This document shows positions 7,146-15,047 of a DNA stretch of 24,070 bases, in pieces; position 1 is the stretch's first letter; each line of letters starts with the position of its first letter. The stretch spans positions 1 through 24,070 of the forward strand of contig CALDIG010000167.1 of NCBI GenBank assembly GCA_937904375.1, in the 5' to 3' direction. The DNA comes from an uncultured Prevotellaceae bacterium. GTDB taxonomy: Bacteria > Bacteroidota > Bacteroidia > Bacteroidales > Muribaculaceae. The notes beneath the pieces are model-generated. The model did no database searches and was not told where the DNA came from. It saw only the letters and a program-made list of their open reading frames with translations. Both the position numbers and the translations under genes were made by a program.

Positions 7146-8774
7146 TTAGAATGAAGAAGTCACTCTTACCGAGAACGAGGCTTGCGGCATCTTCTCGCAC
7201 CCGATGCAGAGCGTGTCAAAGGCATCGCTTCCATCGGTACGAGCTTCCAATTTATCTTCTTCGGTCTCTGCCAGTTTCTCGCCACGCTTATCCTTGCCAC
7301 CATTGTACACGCCAGCGGTCTGCACGCTCACGAGCAAGTCTTCATTGTTCTCACGGTTGAACATCGGGCGCAGTTTGGCATGACCTGCCATCATGCGGTT
7401 GATGAGCAGCTGCTTCTCGATGTGGTGCATAGGTCTACCGATATACACATCACGCACGCGCCAGCCTCGCTTCTTGAACTCATTGATGATGACCCATCGG
7501 AAATCTTCACGGTTCACCGCATAGTTCGAGCCGAGAGCTGTGCTGTCGTAGTAGAACACAACCTCCCGACGCTTGTGGTGTCGGTAGTACTTGCAGAAGT
7601 CATCGATCAGTTCGGGAAGTTTGCGCTCGAACTTGACGAAGAAAGATTTGAGGATAAGAAGTTGCGCCTTGCGTGGCTGCCCCACTACAAGCCAGTTAAT
7701 ATTGGCGTTGTAGTCGAACGCGATGCACAACGACTGATTGAAGTCCACATCAGCATCGGCAAGAGAAGAAGGTTCTTTAATCTTATCAAACTGATACTCC
7801 AGGTTATCGAGGTACGAGAAGTTGGTGGCACTGTACTTATTGCTCTCGGTCATCGAGGAATAGAAGCCATCACGAGCAATGCCGATGCGCTTGCAGAGCA
7901 CCGATGTCTGGAACGTGAGCGGTGGCAGGTCACGCTTCAGCTGGTTGATGAATGCTTCGCCAAGCACCTGCATATTGTAGATGGTGGATGCCTCACGGTA
8001 GTAGGTGGCCACGGAGCGCATACGGCACAGGTCACGATTGAGCGTGCGCAGCTGTGAGCGCAGCCAAGCAGGGATAGTCTTGCCCTCAGCGAGCAAGGCT
8101 TTAATCTTCTGCTCCACACGCCAAACCTCATAGACCGTGCCTTGTATCAGCTCAATCAGTTCGGGGTCGCACTTGTGCTCATACTCCAGGAACCAAGAGC
8201 CTTTCTTGGTCACTGGCATATCACTGGTGATGAGCATGCCGTGGTGGAAGTAGTGCTTGCCGAAGTATTGGCGGTTGCCTCGGTTGGCTGGCAGCGTCTC
8301 GTCTTTCAGCTGCTCGAAGTCGATGAACTTAGCTTCGTCGATGTCGAGCGCGTCGTAAGACTGAGAGTTAGATGTGCCGCTTCGGTCCTGGGATATGATG
8401 AAGCCAATGCTGCCGTTGTAGAACGACAGCACATTCTCATAGTTCTCAGGACGGAAGATAGGCTCGGGCCAATGCCAAGCTTTAGGAGGCTTGATGCCAA
8501 TACACCAATGCACATTGCGCAAGTAGCCAAGTTTCTCCCAATGCACCAACATCGACGGCAGCGTGTTGGTGAGCGCACGCTTACAGTTGGGAGAAACGAT
8601 GCCAGTGATAGATCCAGGCATGCGCTGCATGTTGCGCAAGTTCCACAAGGCATGCACTACGCCCTTGCCCAAGGCACGCCCAGCGCAGAGGATGGTGTCC
8701 TTTGCGCCGGTATAGATAACCTCGTTCTGAATGTCGTTCAAGTAGAACGGTTGTGGTTCAATCGGCTGCATCAT
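7146..8774 (-). CDS. terL: Phage terminase large subunit
   Basis: The product is 542 aa from ATG 8772-8774 (ATGATG). This start overlaps the stop of the gene before it, as expected for translational coupling; a longer frame to 8831 lies wholly inside that gene. The enzyme cuts concatemeric DNA and pumps it into the prohead. Residues 32-38 (GRALGKG) form a Walker A-type loop with an Arg, as in many terminases. Residues 143-148 (LDIDEA) are Walker B with Asp146 and catalytic Glu147. The C-terminal half carries an RNase H-like nuclease pattern: 'CIAFDYNAN', 'VFYYDSTALGS' and 'TDGSDAFDTL' supply the acidic metal ligands. It is unusual that the capsid and protease genes precede it and that no portal gene follows. 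Confidence 0.9.
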   Translation of the reverse strand: MMQPIEPQPFYLNDIQNEVIYTGAKDTILCAGRALGKGVVHALWNLRNMQRMPGSITGIVSPNCKRALTNTLPSMLVHWEKLGYLRNVHWCIGIKPPKAWHWPEPIFRPENYENVLSFYNGSIGFIISQDRSGTSNSQSYDALDIDEAKFIDFEQLKDETLPANRGNRQYFGKHYFHHGMLITSDMPVTKKGSWFLEYEHKCDPELIELIQGTVYEVWRVEQKIKALLAEGKTIPAWLRSQLRTLNRDLCRMRSVATYYREASTIYNMQVLGEAFINQLKRDLPPLTFQTSVLCKRIGIARDGFYSSMTESNKYSATNFSYLDNLEYQFDKIKEPSSLADADVDFNQSLCIAFDYNANINWLVVGQPRKAQLLILKSFFVKFERKLPELIDDFCKYYRHHKRREVVFYYDSTALGSNYAVNREDFRWVIINEFKKRGWRVRDVYIGRPMHHIEKQLLINRMMAGHAKLRPMFNRENNEDLLVSVQTAGVYNGGKDKRGEKLAETEEDKLEARTDGSDAFDTLCIGCEKMPQASFSVRVTSSF

Positions 8775-9375
8775 CCTTTGGCTTTGGTTTGAAAATCTCG
8801 TCCTCATTGAACTCCACAGCCTCAAACTCAACTTCCTCGATTTCCTCGTTCCAGTACGAGGCTATCTTCTTCTGAATCTTCTCGCGGATGTTTGGCACCG
8901 GTTTGAACCCAGCCACCGACGGGTCATCCGTAGGCTTGAACGGCTGGATTATTATCTTATCGAAGCCACGGTCAACGAGGTCTTCTTTGTCGAGCTGTGT
9001 GTACTTGGCATATTTGTCAGCGGCAGCCACCATGCTCTTAGCATCACGGTTGATGCGTGCCATTTCGTAGGCAGCGCTCACCATTTCGATGAATCTGTAG
9101 CGGTGATATTCTTTGGTGGACTTCTGCAAGTCACCCAGCAGAGCCTTCACCAACCGCAGGTCGGCGTAGGCTTGCGTGGGTTGCAGCTCATACACCTGCT
9201 GGATGTATGCCACCAAGTCACGGTCTTTGGTGAGCGGGAACTTCAGCCAATAGTTATAGATGTCACGCAGCCTAATGAGATGGCGTTGCGTGACGGCTGG
9301 CAGTCCAGCTGCTTCCATTTTGTTGACATCAGCAAAAAGGTAGTCTTTGGCTGTATCGAGAATGGCAGGTATCAT
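8758..9375 (-). CDS. Phage protein between the terminase subunits, unknown
   Basis: The product is 205 aa, mostly helical, with an acidic and Lys-rich tail (EEIEEVEFEAVEFNEDE). It contains no enzyme motif or membrane segment that I recognise. Its start ATG overlaps the stop of the upstream gene by four bases (ATGA) and its end overlaps the terminase start, so the three are translated as a coupled unit. Position suggests a packaging accessory, or an alternative small terminase; residues about 90-140 are a helical region of the kind seen in small terminases, but this is not decisive. Confidence 0.75.
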   Translation of the reverse strand: MIPAILDTAKDYLFADVNKMEAAGLPAVTQRHLIRLRDIYNYWLKFPLTKDRDLVAYIQQVYELQPTQAYADLRLVKALLGDLQKSTKEYHRYRFIEMVSAAYEMARINRDAKSMVAAADKYAKYTQLDKEDLVDRGFDKIIIQPFKPTDDPSVAGFKPVPNIREKIQKKIASYWNEEIEEVEFEAVEFNEDEIFKPKPKDDAAD

Positions 9376-9692
9376 AAATCTTCATCGGCTTGCATATCGC
9401 GCAGGTATGCACTGGTGAGCTGCACCGCCAGGGGCGAGCCCACCTCAGCAAGTTCAATCTCTTGCTTGCGCAGTTTGTGAGCTGTTTCGGCTTTAGCCTT
9501 GAAATATACCTTTCGCACCGGTGAAGATTTGTCGTTGATGGCGAGTCGCAGCATGTCCTCATTGAGGTCAAGCAGCGCAGCTATCTCGCTGATGGGCGTT
9601 AGAGCAGCCGCCAGTTCAGCGATGCGGTCGAGCATATCTTGGTCAAAGCCTGTCGAGAGGTAGTGCAGAAGCTTTGAGTTGTAGGAATCCAT
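9372..9692 (-). CDS. Small terminase-like HTH protein
   Basis: The product is 106 aa. Residues about 20-50 (DMLDRIAELAAALTPISEIA, then ALLDLNEDML) look like a helix-turn-helix. Residues 65-100 (KAKAETAHKLRKQEIELAEV, then the GSPLAVQL segment) match the helical 'KAE..H.LR....LA..GSPLA' pattern of small terminase subunits, which bind the pac or cos site and load DNA onto the motor. The frame overlaps the previous gene by 50 bases from ATG 9692. An internal ATG at 9633-9635, eight bases after the previous stop, is an equally plausible start and would shorten it to 87 aa. Confidence 0.6.
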   Translation of the reverse strand: MDSYNSKLLHYLSTGFDQDMLDRIAELAAALTPISEIAALLDLNEDMLRLAINDKSSPVRKVYFKAKAETAHKLRKQEIELAEVGSPLAVQLTSAYLRDMQADEDL

Positions 9693-10137
9693 TGGCGATA
9701 TATTGATAAATCTCTAAATCAGTAGTAATGATGCCGCATTCGGTGCGGTTGCCCTGTGTCTGATTCTGCGATGTCACAATGGTCACATTATTATGATCAT
9801 TGTGAAGCAGCACCACTTTGCTGTGGTTCTCGCAGAGATAGACATTATCGCAAACCGACTTGATAAAGCCAGCGATAAGTGTAGTCTTACGGCTTGCTTT
9901 CAGGTCGACATAGAGAGAGCACGAAGTCACCAAGCCGTCGGTCTTAAAGCGGTGCAACCGCCGCAAGAAACCATCGCTCGTAGAGAAGGTGGAGATGGTG
10001 AGTGCCGCCGGTCCGATTTGTTGTAGTACCTGGGCAATCACGTCTGCGAGCTGCAAACGGTTGTCAAAATAAGCCTGGTAGGGCGTTGTTGACAACGGTT
10101 TCAGGTGATTGACCTCACGCTTAGGCATTGTCATCAA
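9643..10137 (-). CDS. PLD-like (single HKD half-site) phage protein
   Basis: The product is 164 aa. Residues 105-125 (H105-S-K107 ... T-S123-Q-N125) match the H-x-K ... S-x-N signature of the phospholipase D superfamily, and 'RTECGIIT' after it fits the family. The canonical Asp five residues after the Lys is replaced by His, with Asp114 two residues later, so activity is uncertain. One half-site per chain would require a dimer, as in Nuc-type nucleases. It sits in the structural block just upstream of the packaging genes; a nuclease or a structural derivative of that fold are both possible. The start overlaps the upstream gene end by 17 bases, with ATGs at 10137, 10134 and 10128. Confidence 0.55.
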   Translation of the reverse strand: MMTMPKREVNHLKPLSTTPYQAYFDNRLQLADVIAQVLQQIGPAALTISTFSTSDGFLRRLHRFKTDGLVTSCSLYVDLKASRKTTLIAGFIKSVCDNVYLCENHSKVVLLHNDHNNVTIVTSQNQTQGNRTECGIITTDLEIYQYIANGFLQLKASALPLDRL

Positions 10138-10921
10138 TGACTATGCCAAGCTTCTTCAAATCGGCAGTAACGGCAGCACCCACCACACCACCATTCTCTC
10201 GTATCGTATCGATACAAGCGATGATTTTCTGTCGTGCGGTGGTGGCCCGCTCGCTACCTATGCTTGCCTTGGCAAGAATTTTCTTATACTTGGTGAGCGT
10301 TTTTCGTGCCGCGTTAATCTTGCGCTGAGCATTGTCGTTGGTGGTGTTGTCTGTGGCGACTTTTGTTGACACAGGCTCACTGCCGATGACGTAATGATCA
10401 TAGCGTTCAAGATTGGCGCGGTACTTACGGTCGGCATCATCCAGTATCTTCAGATACTCGTACCTGTCGCACGGCTGTGCCTTTTCCATAGTCTTCAGCT
10501 GTTCAAAGACATTCTTGATGGTCTTGTACAGCCGAAGGTTGTTATCCCATAACGCTTGCACTTCAGGCGGCAGGGAGTCGTGGTCAGCACGTCGCCCTGT
10601 AGCCACTTTAGCCTCGGGCAGTTCATCATCGGTAGATATGACTGCCGGAGGTGAGGCAAGCGTTTTCTTAGCTGAAGGAATGACTTGTGCTTCCAGCTTT
10701 ACGACGTCCGCACGGGTAAGTCCGTCAAGCCGGATGCGCAAGTGTTTCCGCAGCTCGTACTCTAATTTGTCGGCGAACTTCTCAGGTCGGCGCATGATGT
10801 TGGCATATAGGAAGCGGTTGTTGTTCAACCGCAGCAGCAACATTGCGCCAGTTGGGATGTCGCGTTTCTCCTTTGGCGTGTTCAGCCAGTCGGTAAGTTG
10901 TTCAGTGATTTTGTTGTCCAT
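10121..10921 (-). CDS. Phage protein of unknown function
   Basis: The product is 266 aa with no recognised domain. Residues 1-75 are compact and include a Leu-rich strand (AMLLLRLNNNRFLYANI). Residues about 75-110 are a Pro/Ala/Asp linker. Residues 115-235 are strongly helical and Lys/Arg-rich, probably coiled coil. No signal peptide is present. It is the first gene after an internal terminator (10930-10983), with only nine bases between terminator and start codon, so it depends on read-through. By position it could be a head-tail or tail assembly protein. Confidence 0.7.
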   Translation of the reverse strand: MDNKITEQLTDWLNTPKEKRDIPTGAMLLLRLNNNRFLYANIMRRPEKFADKLEYELRKHLRIRLDGLTRADVVKLEAQVIPSAKKTLASPPAVISTDDELPEAKVATGRRADHDSLPPEVQALWDNNLRLYKTIKNVFEQLKTMEKAQPCDRYEYLKILDDADRKYRANLERYDHYVIGSEPVSTKVATDNTTNDNAQRKINAARKTLTKYKKILAKASIGSERATTARQKIIACIDTIRENGGVVGAAVTADLKKLGIVIDDNA

Positions 10922-10929
10922 AATGAGAG

Positions 10930-10983
10930 AAAATTAAAAAGGTCGGGCAGTCCAGGCTACTGTTAGAGACTGGTGCCCGACCT
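10930..10983 (-). terminator. Strong terminator inside the structural operon
   Basis: On the minus strand a perfect 10-bp stem AGGTCGGGCA/TGCCCGACCT (10974-10983 with 10940-10949), with an inner CCAG/CTGG, is followed by TTTTTAATTTT. It lies after the tail-tube-like gene and directly before the 266-aa gene. No TAnnTTTG promoter is present between it and the next start, so it probably sets a step down in expression from capsid and tube to the less needed packaging proteins. Confidence 0.85.
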
Positions 10984-11029
10984 GGGGAAAGGGTCCATCC
11001 GAGGCTACGCTTGCTGAACGCGATAAGTT

Positions 11030-11635
11030 TTAGCCACCAGCAGAGATGGGCGAGCCATCTGCGCCGCTGATGTCACCGTCTTCGGTCTCGATTTTACCGG
11101 TGTAGAAGGGTGATGGCATGATGTCGGTTACAGCCACGTTGATGGTTGTTCCGCTGGCATCGGTCTCGGCACTACCGCTCTCCTGGGCAGGAGTGGTGTT
11201 GGTCTCGAACATCGAGTTACCAAGCACGCGGTACTGACCATCACGCTGAGGCCACAAGTACACGAGGTCATCGGCATTTGCCTGACGGCAGAATGCTGCA
11301 GCCTCTGCGTTGTTGCCTGGGTACTTGAACACGCCAGTGTTGTTGAAAGTCTTGCTGGGTGCTTCACCCTGACTTTCACTGTTCACATTGCTGGCGTTGC
11401 TCACGATGTCAATCTTATGCCACTTGGCATCAGCGGCAAGCACGAAGTTGTCGCTGATAGTGGCAAGGTCACCCATGTGGCCACCACTCGCAACGGTGTT
11501 AGGCGGTGCGGGGAAGGTCACGATGTCACGTTTGGGGATGTAGAACAGATGAGGGCGAAGACCGGGCAGAACGGTCGCACCTTTGCAGTGTTCAAGGCTC
11601 TCATAGAGCGCGTTGCTAGAGCAATTACTTGGCAT
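11030..11635 (-). CDS. Putative major tail tube protein
   Basis: The product is 201 aa, beta-rich. It is placed directly after the capsid gene and before a strong terminator, as expected for a very abundant virion protein. Residues about 25-45 (GLRPHLFYIPKRDIVTFPAP) and 125-175 (strands with 'GTTINVAVTDIMPSPFYTGKI') recall tail tube proteins of Bacteroidota phages, but this is my pattern memory. A head-decoration or neck protein is the main alternative. The C-terminus is a short acidic, Gly/Ser-rich tail. The gene has an unusually good Shine-Dalgarno site for this host. Confidence 0.55.
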   Translation of the reverse strand: MPSNCSSNALYESLEHCKGATVLPGLRPHLFYIPKRDIVTFPAPPNTVASGGHMGDLATISDNFVLAADAKWHKIDIVSNASNVNSESQGEAPSKTFNNTGVFKYPGNNAEAAAFCRQANADDLVYLWPQRDGQYRVLGNSMFETNTTPAQESGSAETDASGTTINVAVTDIMPSPFYTGKIETEDGDISGADGSPISAGG

Positions 11636-11642
11636 AATTCAA

Positions 11643-11650
11643 TCTCCTTT
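11643..11650 (-). promoter_or_regulatory. Perfect Shine-Dalgarno site before the putative tube gene
   Basis: AAAGGAGA on the minus strand with about 8 bases to the ATG at 11635. Other genes in this window lack such a site, as is usual in Bacteroidota, so this one may mark very high translation. Confidence 0.7.
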
Positions 11651-11656
11651 CTTTTA

Positions 11657-12973
11657 TTAAGGCTTGGTGTAAGCCTTGGTTGCTACGTCACTGGCAGTCA
11701 TGCCTTCCTTCACGGCGATAGCCTTGATGGTGGTGGTTGCGCTCAACGTAATCTTGTTAGTTGAGTCGTAGGCTGTAGATTCAGCTGTAGGAGTGTCACC
11801 ATTGGTGGTGTAGTAGATGCTTGCGCCATCGGTCTCGGTGGCAAGCTCAACGGTCAAGGTCTCGCCCTCAGTCCAAGAAGCAGGGTCAAAGGTAGGAGTA
11901 GCGACTTTGCTTTGAGCGGCTGAACCGCCACCAGCATCAGAACCGCCACCCGACTGTGTGCCAGTGCCAGAAGTGCTGCCACCAGCTGAACCGCCACCGG
12001 CATTATTGCTAGTTGCTGCTGCAAGTTTACCAACAAGCAGACGCTCGGGGTTGATGCTCTCAAACTGCACACCGAAGAACATCGTAGCGATGTATGTCAG
12101 AACGAATGGAGCGTAATCCTTAACGATGATGTTTTCTTCTTCACCCTCTTGATTAACACCAACGAGCATGTTGGAAGCAGGAGAGAGGTGGATGAACTGC
12201 GAGTTAGCCTTGTTGTACAGAGGCACAAAGTGCACATTCTCGAAGCCCTCGACAACAGCCTTACGATACTCGGTATTGTAAGGTATTGCCCCAACTGTAG
12301 CCTGATAGTCTTTCAGGTAGTTTCTGTAGATGGCATGCGAACAATAGAGGTTCACACGCTGCCCGCTGTCAACCAAGAACTCACTGGCTGCTTCACAGAA
12401 CGCCTTGATGATGTCAACAGCGTTATTGGCAGTGATAGCCTCTTCAAACTCAAAAAGATTGTGTTTATTAGTGGCAATGCCACCTCCAGAGATTTCAGTG
12501 GCGGTGATAGTGTCAAATCCGTTGAACAGGTCTTCACTTGTCGAACCGCTGTCATTGCGAACAGCATCCCAGATATGAGTCTGGAGATTGTGACCAATCT
12601 TAGCGGTAAGTAGAGACATCACGGCGCGAGCGATATCCACATTTTTCAGTTCTTCACCTTTTGTGATGGCACTGTCATAGATAGACTTCACTACGCTGTT
12701 AGGCGAGAATTTTTTGACCACGCTGCCGAAGAAAGTGTAGAGCGTGCGCCCTTTGATGTCCATTTTCTCGTTGTCGACACGTGTCTCACTGTATGGTCCC
12801 ATGTCGATGTCGCCGGTTAGTTCGCCCACGGTCTCAGAATAACGGATGCCACGGCGCAAAGTCATGTACTGCAAGGTCTCTTGCATTGCATGCACCGGCA
12901 TCATGAGCAGGTCTTTGCGGTATTTAGCACCGCTAAGAGACAGAGCTTCAGGAGTGATGTTGATAATTCCCAT
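11657..12973 (-). CDS. Major capsid protein with C-terminal Ig-like domain
   Basis: The product is 438 aa. Residues 1-320 are the capsid core, inferred from position after the prohead protease, length, and HK97-like features: an N-terminal helical arm, a long central helix 'VDIIKAFCEAASEFLVDSGQ', and a C-terminal 'PFVLTYIATMFFGVQFE' strand region. Residues 321-356 are a Gly/Ser/Thr linker. Residues 357-436 match the chitobiase/beta-hexosaminidase C-terminal (Fn3-associated, Ig-like) domain: 'IYYTTNGDTPT', then 'TTIKAIAVKEG' and 'SDVATKAYT'. Such a domain would be displayed on the outside of each capsomer, possibly to stick to glycans or mucus; that role is inference. No frameshift is needed, so every subunit would carry it. 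The start ATG is one base after the stop of the protease gene. Confidence 0.85.
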   Translation of the reverse strand: MGIINITPEALSLSGAKYRKDLLMMPVHAMQETLQYMTLRRGIRYSETVGELTGDIDMGPYSETRVDNEKMDIKGRTLYTFFGSVVKKFSPNSVVKSIYDSAITKGEELKNVDIARAVMSLLTAKIGHNLQTHIWDAVRNDSGSTSEDLFNGFDTITATEISGGGIATNKHNLFEFEEAITANNAVDIIKAFCEAASEFLVDSGQRVNLYCSHAIYRNYLKDYQATVGAIPYNTEYRKAVVEGFENVHFVPLYNKANSQFIHLSPASNMLVGVNQEGEEENIIVKDYAPFVLTYIATMFFGVQFESINPERLLVGKLAAATSNNAGGGSAGGSTSGTGTQSGGGSDAGGGSAAQSKVATPTFDPASWTEGETLTVELATETDGASIYYTTNGDTPTAESTAYDSTNKITLSATTTIKAIAVKEGMTASDVATKAYTKP

Positions 12974-12974
12974 A

Positions 12975-14018
12975 TCAAATTAGGTCTTTAATAGAGTTAT
13001 ACATGTCTTTGCTGGTCATGGGCTTGTTGTCAGCCGAAGCCTCATCAACCTTTTTTGTTTCATCCGCTGGAGCCATTTGCAGGTTTTGCACCTGTTTTTC
13101 CAGAGAGTTGATAGTGTTGTCGCGCTCAGCGATGGTGTTGACATCATCGGAGTGCTGCGACTCGAGATCATTCAGGCGGTCTTCAATCGCCTGCAACTGG
13201 TCGGTGGTGAGAATCACCTTACCGTCCTTGCTGGCGAGAGTGTCAACCTTGAGCACGCTCGCCACGGTCTTGAATTCTTTTTCCATGTTCACGATAATTG
13301 TGCTAGTGTCTTCATCACACGTAGCGAGTTTTTCTTTTGGAGTGATAATGTCCTTGATTGCTTTCAAGGAGTCAAGGATGGAATTAAGTAGTCCACCACG
13401 TTCAGGTTGAATTTCAAGCCCAGTCAGTGGTAGCCCTGCGGCATTGAATTTTTTGGCGAGCGCGTTGGTCAGTTCTGGAGCCTCCTCATCGTCATCAAGA
13501 ATTTCGTCCACGAAACCCCATTCAAGTGCTTCCTGTGCAGTGAGCCATTTGCTCTCTTTGAGCAGGTCAAGCAATTCTTCCTGGGTGTGGTTTTTGCAGC
13601 GAGAGGCATACATGGCTGCAAGCACGGTGTCAATTTTCTCGTTATCCTCCTTGTTTTTTTGCAGTCGGTCAATGAGTGCTTGCAGATCAGTTGCATTCAT
13701 CTGTCCATACTCAAAGACAGCGTTACTGCATTGATGCACGAGGAACAGGGCATATTTGCCCATGACAATCTTCTTGGCACCCATGGCAATCACAGTAGCA
13801 GCACTAGCGACGAAGCCATGCAGGTATGCCGTCACGTCGCCGTGATCGATAAACTGCTGTCGGATATCAAGGCCATCATCCAGTGAGCCGCCGAGCGAGG
13901 AAATCTTAGCGTCCACGTGTTTGCCTTTGAACATAGCCAACTTGTGGCGGATGCTCTGTTTATCAGTGCCAAGCCACCAGTCGCCGATGTAGTCGTCAAT
14001 AATAAGTTGATAGTCCAT
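12975..14018 (-). CDS. Prohead protease of the ClpP (S14) type fused to a scaffold-like tail
   Basis: The product is 347 aa. Residues 1-175 are a ClpP-like serine protease: 'SLGGSLDDGLDI' (41-52) gives the Gly-rich oxyanion strand, Ser72 in 'GFVASAAT' is the likely nucleophile, His95 in 'LFLVHQ' the base, and 'WLTAQEALEWGFVDEI' (158-173) is the family's C-terminal signature. It would cleave scaffold and capsid proteins during head maturation. Residues about 180-250 are a variable linker. Residues 255-320 form a coiled coil with Asp/Gln/Leu repeats, as in scaffold proteins, so protease and scaffold appear joined. The capsid gene follows after one base. It has its own promoter. Confidence 0.88.
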   Translation of the reverse strand: MDYQLIIDDYIGDWWLGTDKQSIRHKLAMFKGKHVDAKISSLGGSLDDGLDIRQQFIDHGDVTAYLHGFVASAATVIAMGAKKIVMGKYALFLVHQCSNAVFEYGQMNATDLQALIDRLQKNKEDNEKIDTVLAAMYASRCKNHTQEELLDLLKESKWLTAQEALEWGFVDEILDDDEEAPELTNALAKKFNAAGLPLTGLEIQPERGGLLNSILDSLKAIKDIITPKEKLATCDEDTSTIIVNMEKEFKTVASVLKVDTLASKDGKVILTTDQLQAIEDRLNDLESQHSDDVNTIAERDNTINSLEKQVQNLQMAPADETKKVDEASADNKPMTSKDMYNSIKDLI

Positions 14019-14035
14019 TGTAAGATAATTTGTTG

Positions 14036-14065
14036 CAAAGATAAAGATGTGGAATAAAGCGCAAA
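14036..14065 (-). promoter_or_regulatory. Promoter of the head-gene operon
   Basis: On the minus strand TTTG (14062-14065), an 18-base spacer and TATCTTTG (14036-14043). Predicted start is about 10-12 bases before the protease start codon at 14018. Confidence 0.65.
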
Positions 14066-14073
14066 AAGACTGA

Positions 14074-14490
14074 TTAACCCTTTATTTTAAGGATGTTCAG
14101 CGGTGTTTGCCACGAAACAGTAATTTTTTTGCCGCTTTGTTCGGTAGGTTTGTCCGGGAAGTCGTTGGCTACTGTAGTGACAGGGAACGGTTGTTCGGTA
14201 GTGCCAATCAAGTACTGGTCACCTTCGACTGTGGTCACACGCCAAGCCAGCCGGCGGTGGTTAACATCGAAGTCGCTTGTTGTGCGAGCGGTGAGTTTGA
14301 TGGTGGTGAGACGGCTGCCATTATCAATGGCTTGGCTCACATCCACACTGGCAAGACCGACAAGACACAACTCGATGAAGTTGCGCCAATATTGTAGCGT
14401 AACCTCTGAGTTGCCCAGCAGCACGATGTTGCTCAGGTAACGAGTCTCAATGAACTCTACGCGGTTGATGTTCTGTAAAAGTCGTGTCAT
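14074..14490 (-). CDS. Phage protein of unknown function
   Basis: The product is 138 aa. It is beta-rich in its second half and Leu/Ile-rich in its first; no signal peptide and no recognised motif. The C-terminal half ('RRLAWRVTTVEGDQYLIGTT' and 'GKKITVSWQTPLNILKIKG') resembles small virion proteins such as head-tail connectors or tail completion proteins in general character only. It lies immediately downstream of a 10-base tandem repeat and upstream of the head operon promoter. Confidence 0.6.
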   Translation of the reverse strand: MTRLLQNINRVEFIETRYLSNIVLLGNSEVTLQYWRNFIELCLVGLASVDVSQAIDNGSRLTTIKLTARTTSDFDVNHRRLAWRVTTVEGDQYLIGTTEQPFPVTTVANDFPDKPTEQSGKKITVSWQTPLNILKIKG

Positions 14491-14540
14491 ATTGTTGAAG
14501 TTTGTGCAAGTTTGTGCGGAGTTGTGCAGGTTTGTTCACG
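14491..14540. repeat. Degenerate 10-base tandem repeat, five units
   Basis: Consecutive ten-base units read ATTGTTGAAG, TTTGTGCAAG, TTTGTGCGGA, GTTGTGCAGG and TTTGTTCACG. They fill most of the 60-base gap between two phage genes. The 10-base period equals one helical turn, so all copies present the same DNA face; a multi-copy protein binding site is plausible. Confidence 0.65.
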
Positions 14541-14550
14541 TTTCCGAAAT

Positions 14551-15039
14551 TCATGGGTCATTGTCTGAATTATTTCGTGTGAAATTTTGCAGATTGATGC
14601 CTCGCTTTTTATAAGCTTCACGGATGCGGTAGTATTTCTGCCGAACAGTCTCTACACGATCGAGACCGATGCCGTGCATTTCGCACCAGGCTGCGATGCG
14701 TGTATTGACCCCGATGTTGATGGAGTCAATAGGGCGAAGCTCGTTCCACAGATTGCGCGTGAACAGGTCCATGATTGCTTCACGCACGGCTTTCTTGCCG
14801 CTATCGGTCATATAGTTGTAGCTCTCGGGAGGCTTGGCTTTGCTGTCGGGAATATATATTGGTGTCATTCCTTCGGTAGCAGTCTCAGGCTTTTCGCCTT
14901 CGGGTGTTTGCTGGATGAAGGCGCGGATCACTGCGTTCTCATTCGAGCCGTTCGGGAATCGAACAGGGCAGCCCAGTGAGTGGGTCAGCCACTCACTGAG
15001 ATATTTTTCAAGCTTTATATAGATGACGAATTGGCTCAT
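14551..15039 (-). CDS. Phage protein of unknown function
   Basis: The product is 162 aa from ATG 15037-15039 (MSQFVIYIKLEKYLSEWL). A longer frame to 15180 runs through the promoter and iteron region and is not believed. The N-terminal part is beta/helical, a Pro-rich middle (residues about 50-80) follows, and the last 80 residues are helical and basic. The pattern 'RKAVREAIMDLFTRNLWNEL' followed by 'WCEMHGIGLDRVETVRQKYYRIREAYKKRG' looks like a helical nucleic-acid-binding segment. Its position next to the candidate origin suggests a replication or late-control role; this is inference. Confidence 0.7.
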   Translation of the reverse strand: MSQFVIYIKLEKYLSEWLTHSLGCPVRFPNGSNENAVIRAFIQQTPEGEKPETATEGMTPIYIPDSKAKPPESYNYMTDSGKKAVREAIMDLFTRNLWNELRPIDSINIGVNTRIAAWCEMHGIGLDRVETVRQKYYRIREAYKKRGINLQNFTRNNSDNDP

Positions 15040-15047
15040 AGACAATG

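Noticed and set aside
7182..8057. 291-codon plus-strand frame
   Set aside because: Antisense shadow of the terminase gene, which has clear ATPase and nuclease motifs.
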